This document shows, piece by piece, positions 22,022 to 32,211 of a stretch of 64,000 nt of DNA. The notes beneath the pieces are model-generated. The model was not told where the DNA came from. It did no database searches and worked only from the letters and a program-made list of their open reading frames with translations. Position 1 is the stretch's first letter. Every line of letters begins with the position of its first letter. This DNA comes from Aricia agestis (taxonomy: Eukaryota; Arthropoda; Insecta; Lepidoptera; Lycaenidae), in the NCBI RefSeq assembly GCF_905147365.1, contig NC_056407.1:14657001-14721000 (forward strand), in the 5' to 3' direction. The position numbers and the translations under genes are program-made.

Positions 22022-22103
22022 GAAAAATCACCCGATTTTGAAACATTCTTCATTGGTGCTCCGCTTCTATTGGTCTTAGCGTGATAATATATTATAGGCT
22101 ACA

Positions 22104-22258
22104 TCCTACTAATATTATAAAGGCGAAAGTTTGTTTGGATGTATGGATGTGTGGATGTATGGATGTTTGTTACTCTTTCACGCAAAAACTATTGAACGGA
22201 TTTTAATGAAACTTTACAATAATATGGCTTATACATCAGAATAACACATAGGCTACAA
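22104..22258 (+). mobile_element. Helitron 5' fragment
   Basis: It starts TCCTACTAATATTATAAAGG and continues with GCGAAAGTTTGTTTGGATGT and the CTATTGAACGGATTTTAATG block. It is cut by the repeat that begins at 22259. Confidence 0.6.
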
Positions 22259-22609
22259 TTTTAACCGACTTTCAAAATGGGGGAGGTGTTATGTTCGTTT
22301 TCTTATATTCAACGATTACTCCGCCGTATGTTACCCGATTTTTATATTCACAAAAGTGGTGATCTGATGAAGGATCCATAAGTAATCGAGGGAACTCCTC
22401 AAAACTTATAGGGAAACGTGTGGTGACTTCGGTTACGTGAGAAGTATTCTAAGCATATGCTACCAACAAGTAAGATTTTGCACCGAGATATACCTGGTAT
22501 ACCGTGGTTCGGAAGGTGCTGAGAGAACTCTTGATTCTTTATAGATACAAGTTTGGGAGTTTCGGCGTTGTTTTAAGAACAGGAACCATATGCTACTATG
22601 CAAATTACA

Positions 22610-22643
<34 letters not shown>

Positions 22644-22650
22644 CTACCAT
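22259..22650 (+). repeat. TTAACCGACTTTC...(ATC)n repeat, copy 1
   Basis: It begins TTTTAACCGACTTTCAAAAT, includes AATCGAGGGAACTCCTCAAA and CATATGCTACTATGCAAATT, and ends in (ATC)11. Related copies: 30468-30898 (minus), 45634-46278 (+, interrupted in its ATC tail by a LINE) and a diverged one at 34340-34545. A microsatellite tail suggests a retroposed 3' end but the class is not proven. The histidine-rich frames here come from the ATC run. Confidence 0.75.
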
Positions 22651-22741
22651 ATTATACCATTTCATAGTCTTTTAGATCGAGACTCGAGTTTGTCAAGCGA
22701 TAATTAAAAAAAATCTTTATTTTATGTCTAAAAATAGTTTG

Positions 22742-22965
22742 ACGACCTCTGTGGCTCAGTGGTGAGCGCGTTGGTAGCTCAAGCCGGAGGTTGCGGGTTC
22801 AAATCCCGCCGACGGAACAAAAAGTTTTCAAAGTTCCTGGGTCATGGATGTGTATTAAATATGTGTATCATATAATAAAAATCTTAAATATATGTATAGT
22901 ATAAAAGTATTAAATATATTTCCGTTGTCTGGTACCTGTAACACAAGTCCATCAGGTACTTACTA
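22742..22965 (+). mobile_element. tRNA-derived SINE, + strand
   Basis: The head contains CTGTGGCTCAGTGGTGAGCG (A box) and GCGGGTTCAAATCCCGC (T-arm with B box, a perfect 5-bp stem). The body has AAAAAGTTTTCAAAGTTCCT and the tail region ATCAGGTACTTACT. It is not a functional tRNA gene because the acceptor stem does not close. Inverted relatives are at 28062, 57288 and 57862. Confidence 0.75.
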
Positions 22966-22971
22966 ATATAA

Positions 22972-23234
22972 CAACATTGAAGAGTATGTTTGCTTGAACG
23001 CGTCAATCTCAGGAACTACAGGTCCGATTTAAAAACTTATCTCAGTGTTAGATTGATCATTTATCGAGTAAGACTATAGGCTATATTATATAATATATTA
23101 TCACGCTAAGACTAATACGACCGAAGAAACTCAGGAAAATGCGGGAAAAACGGGGAAAATATTTTTTTATGGGAAAATGTACGGTTTCTGTAAAATTCCT
23201 AATTTACGCGGGCGAAGCCGCGCGGGACATCTAG
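22972..23234 (+). mobile_element. Helitron 3' part
   Basis: It contains GTTTGCTTGAACGCGTCAAT, one unit like those at 13896, and ends with hairpin ACGCGGGCGAAGCCGCGCGG, GACAT and CTAG (23231-23234) followed by T. It may be the remainder of the element starting at 22104, but the sub-family differs. Confidence 0.6.
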
Positions 23235-23311
23235 TGTCTTATTATATAGGTGCTTTCTTGTGATAGAAGTAGGTAGAATGTTGAATCTCCTACCTTAATA
23301 TTTTATTTTTT

Positions 23312-23390
23312 ATGTAATGATGATTATATTGTTAAACTCTAGTTAATATTTTGTTTCATATTCACTAGAGTTTAACATAATCATTAATTA
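23312..23390. repeat. AT-rich hairpin, about 28-bp arms
   Basis: GATTATATTGTTAAACTCTAGT and ACTAGAGTTTAACATAATC are inverted around an 18-base loop. No target duplication was recognised. Confidence 0.6.
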
Positions 23391-23724
23391 CTTATATTAG
23401 TATTAATACTCACAAAATACAACCAACGGCTAGGTATTAGAATAAAATTATTGTAGAGAGCCAAAATAGGCAAACAATTTGCGATGAGTCACAGGGTAAG
23501 GGATGAACCTTGTAGGCGTGGGTGTTTATTACATTTTCGGAATATTAAGAGCCAATTTCGAGATTACATCTCGTGAGTCATCGACTCATCGTGATTCGTG
23601 ACCTTTACGAATACTTTACCTTTACCTTTACGGTCGGTATAAGTAGCATGAAAAACCGCATTTTATTATGTGTTTTATTTAACTCAGATTAGGAAAAGCT
23701 GGTATTTACCTAAGTAATAAAAAC

Positions 23725-24328
23725 CGGCCAAGTGAGAGTTGGACTCGTCCATGAAGGGTTCCGCAGCAGCAATAAGGATTATTTTTTTTTATAGGTTTTT
23801 GATTTATTTTTATATTTCCGTTGATATAATGGAAGTTTAATTAAAGTTTACCATTTATGACGTATAAAAAAACTATTTGCTAGATCTCGTTCGAACCAAT
23901 TTTCGTTGGTAGTTTTTATAGTAATGTAGGTACATAAAATATTTCTTTTAGACTTATCATGCCTTGAGAAGTTAGAGGGGGGGAAACACATTTTACCACT
24001 TTGGAAGAGTCTCTCTCGCAAACTATTCAGGTTAGAAAAAAATTATTTTAGTAACTTCAATATGATTTTTAAAGACCTATCCATAAATACCCCACACGCA
24101 TAGGTTAGATGAAAAAAAAATTACATTTTTTAATATTTTTTGCATTTTTGTACCAAAATCTTAATGCGGTTCACAGACTACATCTATTTACCAAGTTTGA
24201 ATAGTATAGCTATTATAGTTTCGGAGAAAAGTGGCTGTGACATACGGACGGACAGACAGACAGACAGACATGACGAATCTATAAGGGTTCCGTTTTTGCC
24301 ATTTGGCTACGGTAACCTAAAAATGACC
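23725..24328 (+). repeat. GCCAAGTGAGAGTTGGACTC repeat, longest copy
   Basis: It runs from CCGGCCAAGTGAGAGTTGGA through ACCCCACACGCATAGGTTAG to (GACA)n and GGGTTCCGTTTTTGCCATTT-GGCTACGG. This appears to be a near-complete copy of the family. No coding capacity; class unresolved. Confidence 0.7.
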
Positions 24329-25264
24329 TCAAATTAATAAAATATAATTATTTTACTACAATACTCAACAAACCTTAGCAACTTAGAACCAAACCCATAT
24401 GGATATTTAGTTTTCCGCATCGAATAATAATTTGAATGATTAGAAAGTCGGCGCGGCGACTGGTGAGTCGTGTTGTAATGAGTCAGCCGGTGGCGGCGGA
24501 CCGACGCGTCTAGTTAGTCGCGTGTGGCGCCCCCAATACACACCATTCAGGTTTATTTTACCTCTAACAGCACCATTATACCAACATCATAAGGTTAACT
24601 CTCACAGAAATTCCGAGTCAATTAACTCTGGACGGGCCGTGCCTGCCGCGGACCACGGTACCTAGGTATCCAAAGGATACTTATTACTTACACGAAATTG
24701 CGTGGTACCTATTACGCATTCGAAACACTAGGGTTCTTGACCTGCGGTAGAATCAATTTTTTTCTCCGTTTTGATTACTATCGTTACATAATTCACCACA
24801 TAGGTATAAACATTTTTGTTTGATAATTTTGACACGCGCAATCGTTAAAATAAATAACAAAAACTACTTACGCTGATAAATGCAAAAAATGAAAAAAATA
24901 CGAAATGATGTAGGTATGTAATTTTCCAAAACAATAATATGTAACATATATGTATTATATATTTTTTCAATTTAATCTATATTGTGAGTGAGCCAAAAAC
25001 TTTGTATCCCTTTTGACGAAAAATGGTGAATGAAATTTTGCACAGTTTTAGTTTAAATGGCGAAGGAGTGCATCGAGGTAACATTATTTTGAAATTATGC
25101 TTTTATCATACATTTTTTTAACAAATAAAACGTTACACACACTACAACACACACACACTAGGAAAAATGACAGATTTTTGAGTGACAAGCCTATACATAC
25201 GAATTATACTCTTTTTATTTATGGTTGACGTCTGTTGACAACAAGGGGACAAATTGAAAATCTT
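24329..25264. other. No gene recognised
   Basis: A GC-rich spot at 24445-24560 contains GACTGGTGAGTCGTG, which looks like a splice donor (CTG|GTGAGT) and might belong to a non-coding 5' exon of the coiled-coil gene downstream; I cannot support this further. An inverted copy of the 15676 repeat lies at about 24990-25110. Confidence 0.35.
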
Positions 25265-25482
25265 AGAGTATACATTAGCAAGCTATAGAGCGCGCGCATC
25301 GCTCGTTCCCCGTTGTGCCGATCGTAAGCAGAAGTTCTATAGATACTTGTCAAACGTATAACGCAAGTCTAGTGATGTTCCATGCGCCATCGTTTGACGC
25401 TTATAGGAAAATATGTTCACACTCGTGCTTACAGTTCATACCTTGTTAGAAGCACTCTATAGCTTGCTATAATGTATACTCT
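25265..25482. mobile_element. MITE with 26-bp inverted ends, 218 bp
   Basis: AGAGTATACATTAGCAAGCT on the left and AGCTTGCTATAATGTATACTCT-type sequence on the right are inverted. The interior has no ORF. Target duplication is ambiguous. Confidence 0.7.
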
Positions 25483-26449
25483 ATGTTGAAAATGGATTAT
25501 AGTTTTTTTTTATTGAATTTGAGATACTATTAGACAATGCTTACACGGCCATTCTGAGATCAGCTGAGTCCCAGAGTCAAGAATTGAAAAAAATATGATA
25601 AAGTCAATATTTTTTTACAAAGTATAGGTAGTAGTCCTAATGTCGTTGAAAATAAGGTCGAATTTCCACCATTGGGCGATCTCTAGTTAATCTAAATCTG
25701 CAATTAAAATACATTTATGAAGCACATAAAAAAGAAAGAGCTGGTCACACAGACTTATTTTTTAAATTTCGCCAGATTTTGGACCTGGGAAGTCATTTTA
25801 ATCCTATTGTTGGTCTTTGGTTCATTACTAATTCCATAATATTTTATCTATGCGAATTCCTGTAATTATTATTCTTTTTGAGAATCAAAGTCTGTTACCA
25901 CTGTCTTACCGTATACGATACAAGAAAGAATCGTTATTCGTTACACTTGAACAATGAAAGTCACAGCTGCTAAACAATAATATTAACACCTCCTTTTAAA
26001 AAGGAGGTAAACATGTTTTTAGCAATTAAAGACCAGACAAAACTTTTTCATAAGCATCTACTTCCACAGATTTAACGGATATCTTGTGCAATTCTTATCA
26101 TCAGGAAATTATTTGCTCGTTTTTCGTTCTTTAAATTAACAATACCTGTCTATGTACATACTTGGGTAAAATTGTCTTAATTTTGTAAATGGTGGCACTA
26201 CACACACTAAGTTTATTTTCATAGCACTCTTTTTAACAACCATCTTAAATTCCTAAGAACCAAGACGAACTCATCTTCTGGTACCTACAACGTCTCCTTT
26301 AAATATGGATTCTCCGCGTAATATACAACCGTAAATAAGTCAGAAACTGTGCAAATAAAACTGTGCTTCTGGATTCTGCACAGTCTTCTTGCCAACAGTC
26401 AGTTTTAAAGTAGGTAAACATATTTTAATTACACAAACATGTAAAAAAA
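25483..26449. other. No gene recognised
   Basis: AT-rich sequence. The only visible structure is a 20-bp palindrome ACCTCCTTTTAAAAAGGAGGT near 25987-26007. Confidence 0.45.
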
Positions 26450-26636
26450 ATCAGCCAAGTACGAGTTGGACTCGCGCACGAAGGGTTCCGTACCATTATA
26501 AAGCAAAAATAGGTAAATAATCGCCAAGTGCCAGTCGGACACGCGCGAAGGGTTCCGTACCATTATAGAGCAAAATTAGGCCAAAAATTGTGTCTTTTGT
26601 ATGGGAGCCCCCTTAATTTTTTAATTTATTTCAATA
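26450..26636 (+). repeat. Two tandem GCCAAGTGCGAGTCGGACTC heads
   Basis: Two successive starts (26454 and 26522) each read GCGCACGAAGGGTTCCGTAC or CGCGCGAAGGGTTCCGTACC and then ATGGGAGCCCCCTTAA. The second is cut by the Helitron at 26637. Confidence 0.65.
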
Positions 26637-26884
26637 CTAGCTGTTGCCTGCGACTTCGTCCGCGTGGACTTCAGTTTATAGCGCGCGATGTCAACAAAAT
26701 TGGTGTCAAAAGCTTTTATAAAAAAACCCTGGTACCCCTTAAATCAATACAGCTGTGCAGTGTGCACACAATAAGTACTTCATTTTTGTATATTAAACTT
26801 TATATTTTATGCCAAATTTTAAAGCTTATTTAGCCCCCCAATTACACAACTTTACCCATAAACTATTCATCATTGATAGGTTTA

Positions 26885-27024
26885 GCCCCAATTTCACCAA
26901 CGTCTGTTAGTGTTAACAGCTTGTTAAAATATCCTGTCTTCTCTTTCATTCATATGAAAAACGAAACAGCTAACGTGATACTAATTCGAGCATTAACTTT
27001 AACAGTCGTTGGTGAAATTTGGTC
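26885..27024 (+). mobile_element. Harbinger-like MITE inside a Helitron, copy 1 (140 bp)
   Basis: Inverted ends GCCCCAATTTCACCAACG and CGTTGGTGAAATTTGGTC, with TTA on both sides (26882-26884, 27025-27027). The Helitron at 9023 has the unoccupied site GATAGGTTTAAGGTGACGTC. A second copy sits at the same Helitron position at 60339-60478. Confidence 0.85.
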
Positions 27025-27435
27025 TTAAGGTTACGTCACTGCCTGCACAGATAAAGTACTGAGTTATTTAATACCGTAGAATAGATATAACAATCGAAAA
27101 AAATCGAGACTTAAATGTAAGATGATACCACCTCTTATAGAAAGACTTTTGAGCAAGCGTCAGCGCGATGTAGAAGACGCACGGCGCCATCTATTATGAA
27201 TTTTTTGAACAAATTTACGACCCTTACAACTCTTTTTTCCAGTAAAAAGTAGCCTATGTCCTTTCTCAGGCTTTAGACTATCAGTATACAAAATTTCATT
27301 ACAATCGGTTCGGTAGTTTTGGCGTTTGGCGTGAAAGCGAGACTGACAGACAGACAGAGATACTTTCGCATTTATAATATTAGTACAGATTATGTGCACA
27401 CTGCACAGCTGTTTTTGGGTATTTTGATTAATTAA

Positions 27436-27515
27436 GGGCCGCGCTACACCGGAATGGCAGCGGCGAGGCGAGCACTTTCAGCGCTGCCATTCCGGTGTAG
27501 CGCGCTGCGCGGCCC
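27436..27515. mobile_element. GC-rich MITE with TAA duplication, copy 1 (80 bp)
   Basis: GGGCCGCGCTACACCGGAAT and its inverse are the arms. TAA flanks both sides (27433-27435, 27516-27518), fitting the Harbinger TWA rule. Related Helitrons such as 17461 lack it. Copy 2 at 56594-56670. Confidence 0.8.
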
Positions 27516-28061
27516 TAAGAGGGGTACCACTTACCAGGGTTTTAAAAAGTTTTTAAATTTGACACTTTTGTTGACACCGCGCGCTATAAACTAAAGTCCA
27601 CGCGGACGAAGTCGCGGGCAACAGCTAGTTATGAATAAAAACAATAATATATAATAAAGGAAGTATGATTAGTTCTGTTATAATGAAGTAAAAAATAAAG
27701 CGCCATCTGTTTTCATATATTAGAATTAAAATGTTGATTGCATTGATATATTTTCTGGATGGAATATAGGCCAACACGGTACACTCGAACTCCTTAGAAA
27801 TGCAGTAGGAGTTCTATAAGATAAGATAGATTGATTATTATTATAGCAAGTGATAATATTATTAAACATAATATTCTAACGTATTAAAAACTATAAACAA
27901 AAACATACTAACTAATAAGTATGATTAATTCTATGTTACAATAAAGTAAAAAATAAAACGCCATCTGTTGAATCGTATTAGAACTAAAATGTTCATTGCA
28001 TCGATATATTTCAGGATTTTTTATAATATTATACATAAAATATGTTTAAGATTTTTGAAAT

Positions 28062-28163
28062 TTTATTTTAATATACATCCAAGACCCAGGAACATTGAAA
28101 ACTTTTCTTTCCGCCTGCGGGACTCGAACCCAGGACCCCCGGGATGAGCGCTGACCACGCGCA
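28062..28163 (-). mobile_element. tRNA-derived SINE fragment in the composite block
   Basis: On the minus strand GGTCCTGGGTTCGAGTCCCG carries a clear B box and T-arm, followed by AAAGTTTTCAATGTTCCTGG as in the SINE at 22742. The tail is short and the 5' head incomplete. Confidence 0.7.
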
Positions 28164-28372
28164 ATGCGAATTCATTTTCATCGATATTTTCATGGAAATA
28201 AGATATTTTCCCACATCAAAATGTAGCCTATGTCCTTTCTCAGACTCTAGAATAACTGTGTACAAAATTTCATTGCAATCGGTTCAGTAGTTTTGGCGTG
28301 AAAGCAAGACAGACAGACAGACAGACAGACAGATAGACAGAGATACTTTCGCATTTATAATATTAGTATAGA

Positions 28373-29184
28373 CTAGTATAGATTATTATTAAATATTAAA
28401 GTACACATATAACTAAGGACTTTGAGAAAAATTCAAGCTCCTACCTGTTCCATTATTGATATAGAGCAAAAAAAGACGGACAGACGGACAGTCTGTATAA
28501 TCACTAAATGTCCCTGAGTACGACCAATAAGTTTTTAAATTACAATCACTTAATATAGTATCTAAGGCCTTTAGGGTCAATAGGGTTCTTTGAAAGCGAG
28601 ATTCTACTTGGAATTTTCAAGATGGCGATAAAATAAAAATACAATCAAAGCGGCAGGTTTTTAATAATTAAGTCAATAATTCCCTTGAAACATGCAATTT
28701 TAAGGGAACATTTTCCTGGGGCGACGCCGGGGCGCGCCTGTTCGGTGCCGGGCTGCCTGTCGCACTGTCGCACTGTCGCCCCTAGGGCGTAGAACTCCTG
28801 TCCCCTACCGCACTAAATTATTCCTGATTATATCAAAAAAATAATTACAGGCCAAATTTTAGGTCAAGGTCTCGTGTACACGTGGAGATTAGTATTTTAA
28901 CGATTACGATTAATACGAGTATAATTGTTAATACAAATAGTGGTAATATTTGTTTGTTAAATTTAACCGAATGGGTTTCGAGTCGTTTAATGACAAACAC
29001 ACAAATTATAGAGTGGACCACTCAATAACTTTTTATGCTGAAAATTTACTGTTTCTCCGTGATTTTATGTTGCCAATGCAAAGTAGTAGGCTGTAGGATA
29101 CATCTAGTAAGTACTACTTTTGGTCTAGTACTTGACATACTTAATTAGAGTTATTGCTTCAAAGAATTTCGCCGTAATTATTAT
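28373..29184. other. No gene recognised
   Basis: Contains a partial GGGTTCCGT-family piece near 28390-28500 and a GC-rich segment at 28715-28800 (GGGGCGACGCCGGGGCGCGC), possibly another repeat. No ORF of interest. Confidence 0.4.
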
Positions 29185-29465
29185 TTTTAACAAAAAATTA
29201 AAACCGACTTCCAAGGTCCAAAAACAATAATAACATCCTTATAATATGAACTAAAAAGTATTAAGTCAGAGAACAAAAGATTCAGCTATCTGGTACCGAC
29301 TTCAAAATGATGAAGATTGAGTACAGAAATAGTTGAGGTTTAGCCGAATTCGGAAAAAGGCACTATTAGATAGGAAAAATTATTTAATACTTTTTAGTTC
29401 ATATTATAACGATGTTATTATTGTTTTTACCTTGGAAGTCGGTTTTAATTTTTTGTTAAAAATAA
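29185..29465. mobile_element. Foldback MITE, AACCGACTTCCAAGG family, copy 1
   Basis: The left arm starts ATTATTATTTTTAACAAAAAA and AACCGACTTCCAAGG; the right arm is its inverse ending TTTTTTGTTAAAAATAATAAT. The arms are about 100 bp and the inner part (GACTTCAAAATGATGAAGAT) is shared with copies at 51573-51966 and 33998-34225. No ORF. Confidence 0.8.
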
Positions 29466-30467
29466 TAATTTCACTCTTTTTAGTTACCTACTAACCATCG
29501 CGTAAGAAAATACTTCAACCCCTTAATATTATCTTAATCTTGGTAAATGTTTACAAACCTACTCCAATTTATTTGACAAACTACTACAAAAGAAAGTCGA
29601 CGGAACCCGCTACGCGGGGCTCCTATATCTGGGTGTTGTGGTCTAAGTTCCAACCTAACCTAACCTACTTTTGGACTTTCTAGATTGTGTTTGTTTTTGT
29701 TTTGGCGGGGGGCTGCGCCCCTTTCGTCCCCACCTTCGGTATCCGTGGCTGAGTAGTTAAGTAAGACCCACTCATCACAGCCTTGAGATGCCTTAAAAAT
29801 ACTTCGTGAATATCAGAAAACAGATGATCTTATCTGAAGATTACGAAAATCTCAAATGCGAATGTCTTCTAAACGGAGAGTTTACTGGCGGTGGAAACGG
29901 TAAGTAGGAGTTTTTCTCACCCAAAACAATCCTCCTTAACCCATGTCACCAACATTTAATTGACGTAGGTTCCTAAACCTTAGCCAAATTTTTCTAAGTA
30001 TTTTCGCCATACTAACAAGGGTGACATTTCGGCCTGTCATTCGACAGGGGTTGATTTTTGAGAAAAGTTTATCTGAGCTTTTTTGCTTCCCATGGCGCCC
30101 TCTATCGATTGGTATATTCAAAAAGGGTGGTTATAAGAGGTTAAAATTTTGACGAAAAATTTTTCTAAGTATTTTTTCCGTAGTGCCCCTTTTCCTTCAG
30201 TCCAACCCAAATGTGTGCCTTACGCTCTGGAGTAAAGGTTGAATTTGTTACTTATGTTCAATTTTGTGGTACCTACTTGAAATATTATGTATTTTGAAAC
30301 AACATTTAAAAGTATATATTTTGTATTAAATGTATTAAAATCGCTTTGAAATGTACCAAATAAATAAGGACATAACGTGGTGACTGATGATATTTTATGG
30401 TGTTGTGTGTATATTGTATCCATATACAACCATGTGAGTTGTGACATTGGTGACCCTGACATAGTAG
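29466..30467. other. No gene recognised
   Basis: Short repeat fragments only. CCTAACCTAACCTA at about 29657-29670 resembles the insect telomere unit but is too short to mean anything. Confidence 0.45.
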
Positions 30468-30898
30468 TGATGATGATGATGATGATGATGATGAATGTAA
30501 TTTGCATAGTAGCATATGCTTTCAGTTCTTAAAACAACGCCTAAGCCCCGAAACTTGTATCTATAAGGAATCCGGAGTTCTCTTAGTATCTTCGGAACCA
30601 TAGTATACCTTGGTGCAAAATCTTGCGTTTTGGTAGCATATGCTTAGGATGCTTCTCATAAAACCAAAATCAGCATATGTTTCCATATAAATTTTGAGGA
30701 GTTCCCTCGATTACTCATGGATCTCATCATCAGATCACCACTTTTGTGAAAATGGGACCAAATTGGAGTGAAAACTAATATAACAAAACAAAAATTTTGA
30801 AAATCGGTTAACAAACGGCGGAGTAGTGGTCGAACATACAAAAAAAAATATATCCACAGCCGAATATATACCTCCTCGTTTTTTGGAAGTCGGTTAAA
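30468..30898 (-). repeat. TTAACCGACTTCC...(ATC)n repeat, copy 2
   Basis: Inverted copy of the 22259 repeat with the ATC tail (as GAT on +) at 30468-30493 and the AACCGACTTCCAAAAAACGA head at 30898. The histidine-rich minus-strand frames are products of the tail. Confidence 0.8.
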
Positions 30899-31217
30899 AA
30901 GAAAGAAAAGACGACTTCGAAGAATGTGTAGCGGCCATAGACTTATTTATATACTGTCGTAGTAGCGGCGTAGCAACTGCTAAACGGTTCCTGCTACGCC
31001 ACTACGCCGGCCGGCCGGGCCGTAGCGGGAAGACGCTTCATACAAAAGTTTCTCTTTTACTCTAGATTTTATTATTATTGTTTTATTGTTTTTCTACCTT
31101 ACGTAGGTATATCTACTAAAAGCTGTTAATAATAATAATTGAAAGTAAAATATTTTAACATCTATAAATGAGTGTGAACAATTATTACCAAGTGGCGGTA
31201 TTTATATTATTTTGGTA

Positions 31218-31246
31218 CTAGCTGTTGCCCGCGACTTCGTCCGCGT
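31218..31246 (-). mobile_element. Helitron 3' end fragment
   Basis: CTAG followed by CTGTTGCCCGCGACTTCGTC is the inverted Helitron 3' terminus, truncated after about 30 bp. Confidence 0.6.
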
Positions 31247-31509
31247 CAGCAAAATGTGATAAAAAAAGAAAATGAAAAAGAGAGAAATTTTCCCCTTCCT
31301 TACCCAAATAGTGAAAATGGGATCTTGTTAAGTAGTTGATCTGATCACTTTTCATGAACCTAAAGTTGTAGATAAAAACGCCAATACTGTATAGAAAATC
31401 TTAAGGATAACGAATAAGTGTAAAATTATTTCGGTTTCAATTTTTAAACAAAAATTTAAACCGACTTTTAAGGTTAATTTTATATAATAATAAATATATA
31501 TAAAATAAA

Positions 31510-31960
31510 TATACGAGTCCGACTCGCACTTGGCCGTTTTTTTTTCTTTTTTTTTGGGTGTATTTATTTTAGGTTTCCGTACCCAGAGAGAAAAAACGGA
31601 ACCCTATTACTAGACTTCATTGTCTGTCCGCTATCCGTCTGTATGTCTATCTGTCTCTTGGATGTAATATCTCATGCATCTAGCGACGGCCGTCGTGACT
31701 TACCGACTATCATAATAAATTATAAACTTTCACCTTATTTTTTAAGTTTCCGTACCCAAGTTAAAAACAGGACCCTATTACTGAGACTTCGATGTCTGTC
31801 CGTCTATCTGTCTCTAGGATGTATCTCAAGAACGGTAGAAGCTAGAGAGTTGAAATTTTCATCGATTAGGTATGTATTTCTGTTGCCGCTATAGCAATAA
31901 ATACTAAAAATAAAATAAATTTAATATTTCGGGGGGCTCTCATACAACAAATGATTTTTG
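31510..31960 (-). repeat. GGGTTCCGTACCC repeat, two partial copies
   Basis: Two successive segments begin TTTCCGTACCCAGAGAG and TTTCCGTACCCAAGTTAA, each followed by CCTATTACTAGACTTC or CCTATTACTGAGACTTC and a CTGTCCGTCTATCTGTCTC run. Same family as 6487 and 32847. The frame 31643-31894 is not a gene. Confidence 0.65.
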
Positions 31961-32211
31961 CTATTTTTCCTTTTGATAATAATAGATGTCGCTGCTACAT
32001 CGCGATATAGATTGCCCTAACAGTTTCATATAGTTGTTAATGCACTCTAATCGACATAAGATGTCACTGTTGCGCTCCTACATTGCACTATCGATGACGC
32101 GAAGATGTTTGGTATAGCCGTTTAACTTTTAAAGTTGCTTTTTTTTTGTTTTAAACTAACCGTAAACTAATGTGGTTTGCATAAAAAAATATATTTTAAG
32201 ACCTACTATAC

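Larger units (their letters stand above)
20720..22070 (+). mobile_element. 5' portion of a larger Helitron
   Basis: TCTCTAAATAGTATAAAACA at 20720, then GCTTTCCGCTGTCTGTATGT and CTACTCAACGGATTTTGATG, is the 5' leader I associate with coding Helitrons of Lepidoptera. A repeat-rich ORF follows (21518-22021). The Rep and helicase domains are missing; the sequence passes into another Helitron fragment near 22070. It is a broken remnant of a potentially autonomous element. Confidence 0.55.
26637..28372 (-). mobile_element. Composite Helitron block, copy 1
   Basis: Three joined pieces: a minus-strand Helitron (CTAG 26637-26640 to TCTGTAC end at 27389), a plus-strand 3' piece (27390-27628, ending hairpin plus CTAG), and a minus-strand piece ending in a Helitron 5' terminus at 28372. 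The same arrangement, with the same MITE (27436) and SINE (28062) insertions, recurs at 55837-57571 in the same orientation. It therefore moved or was duplicated as one unit after those insertions. Confidence 0.75.

Noticed and set aside
22742..22825. tRNA gene
   Set aside because: A and B boxes are present but the acceptor stem does not pair and a SINE body follows; read as a SINE. The same holds for 15170-15235, 28062, 57288 and 57862.
29655..29672. Telomeric (CCTAA)n
   Set aside because: Fewer than three units, no array.
30220..30601. Histidine- and serine-run ORFs at 30.2-30.6 kb (and 22504-22707)
   Set aside because: They translate an (ATC)n microsatellite tail and its repeat flank.
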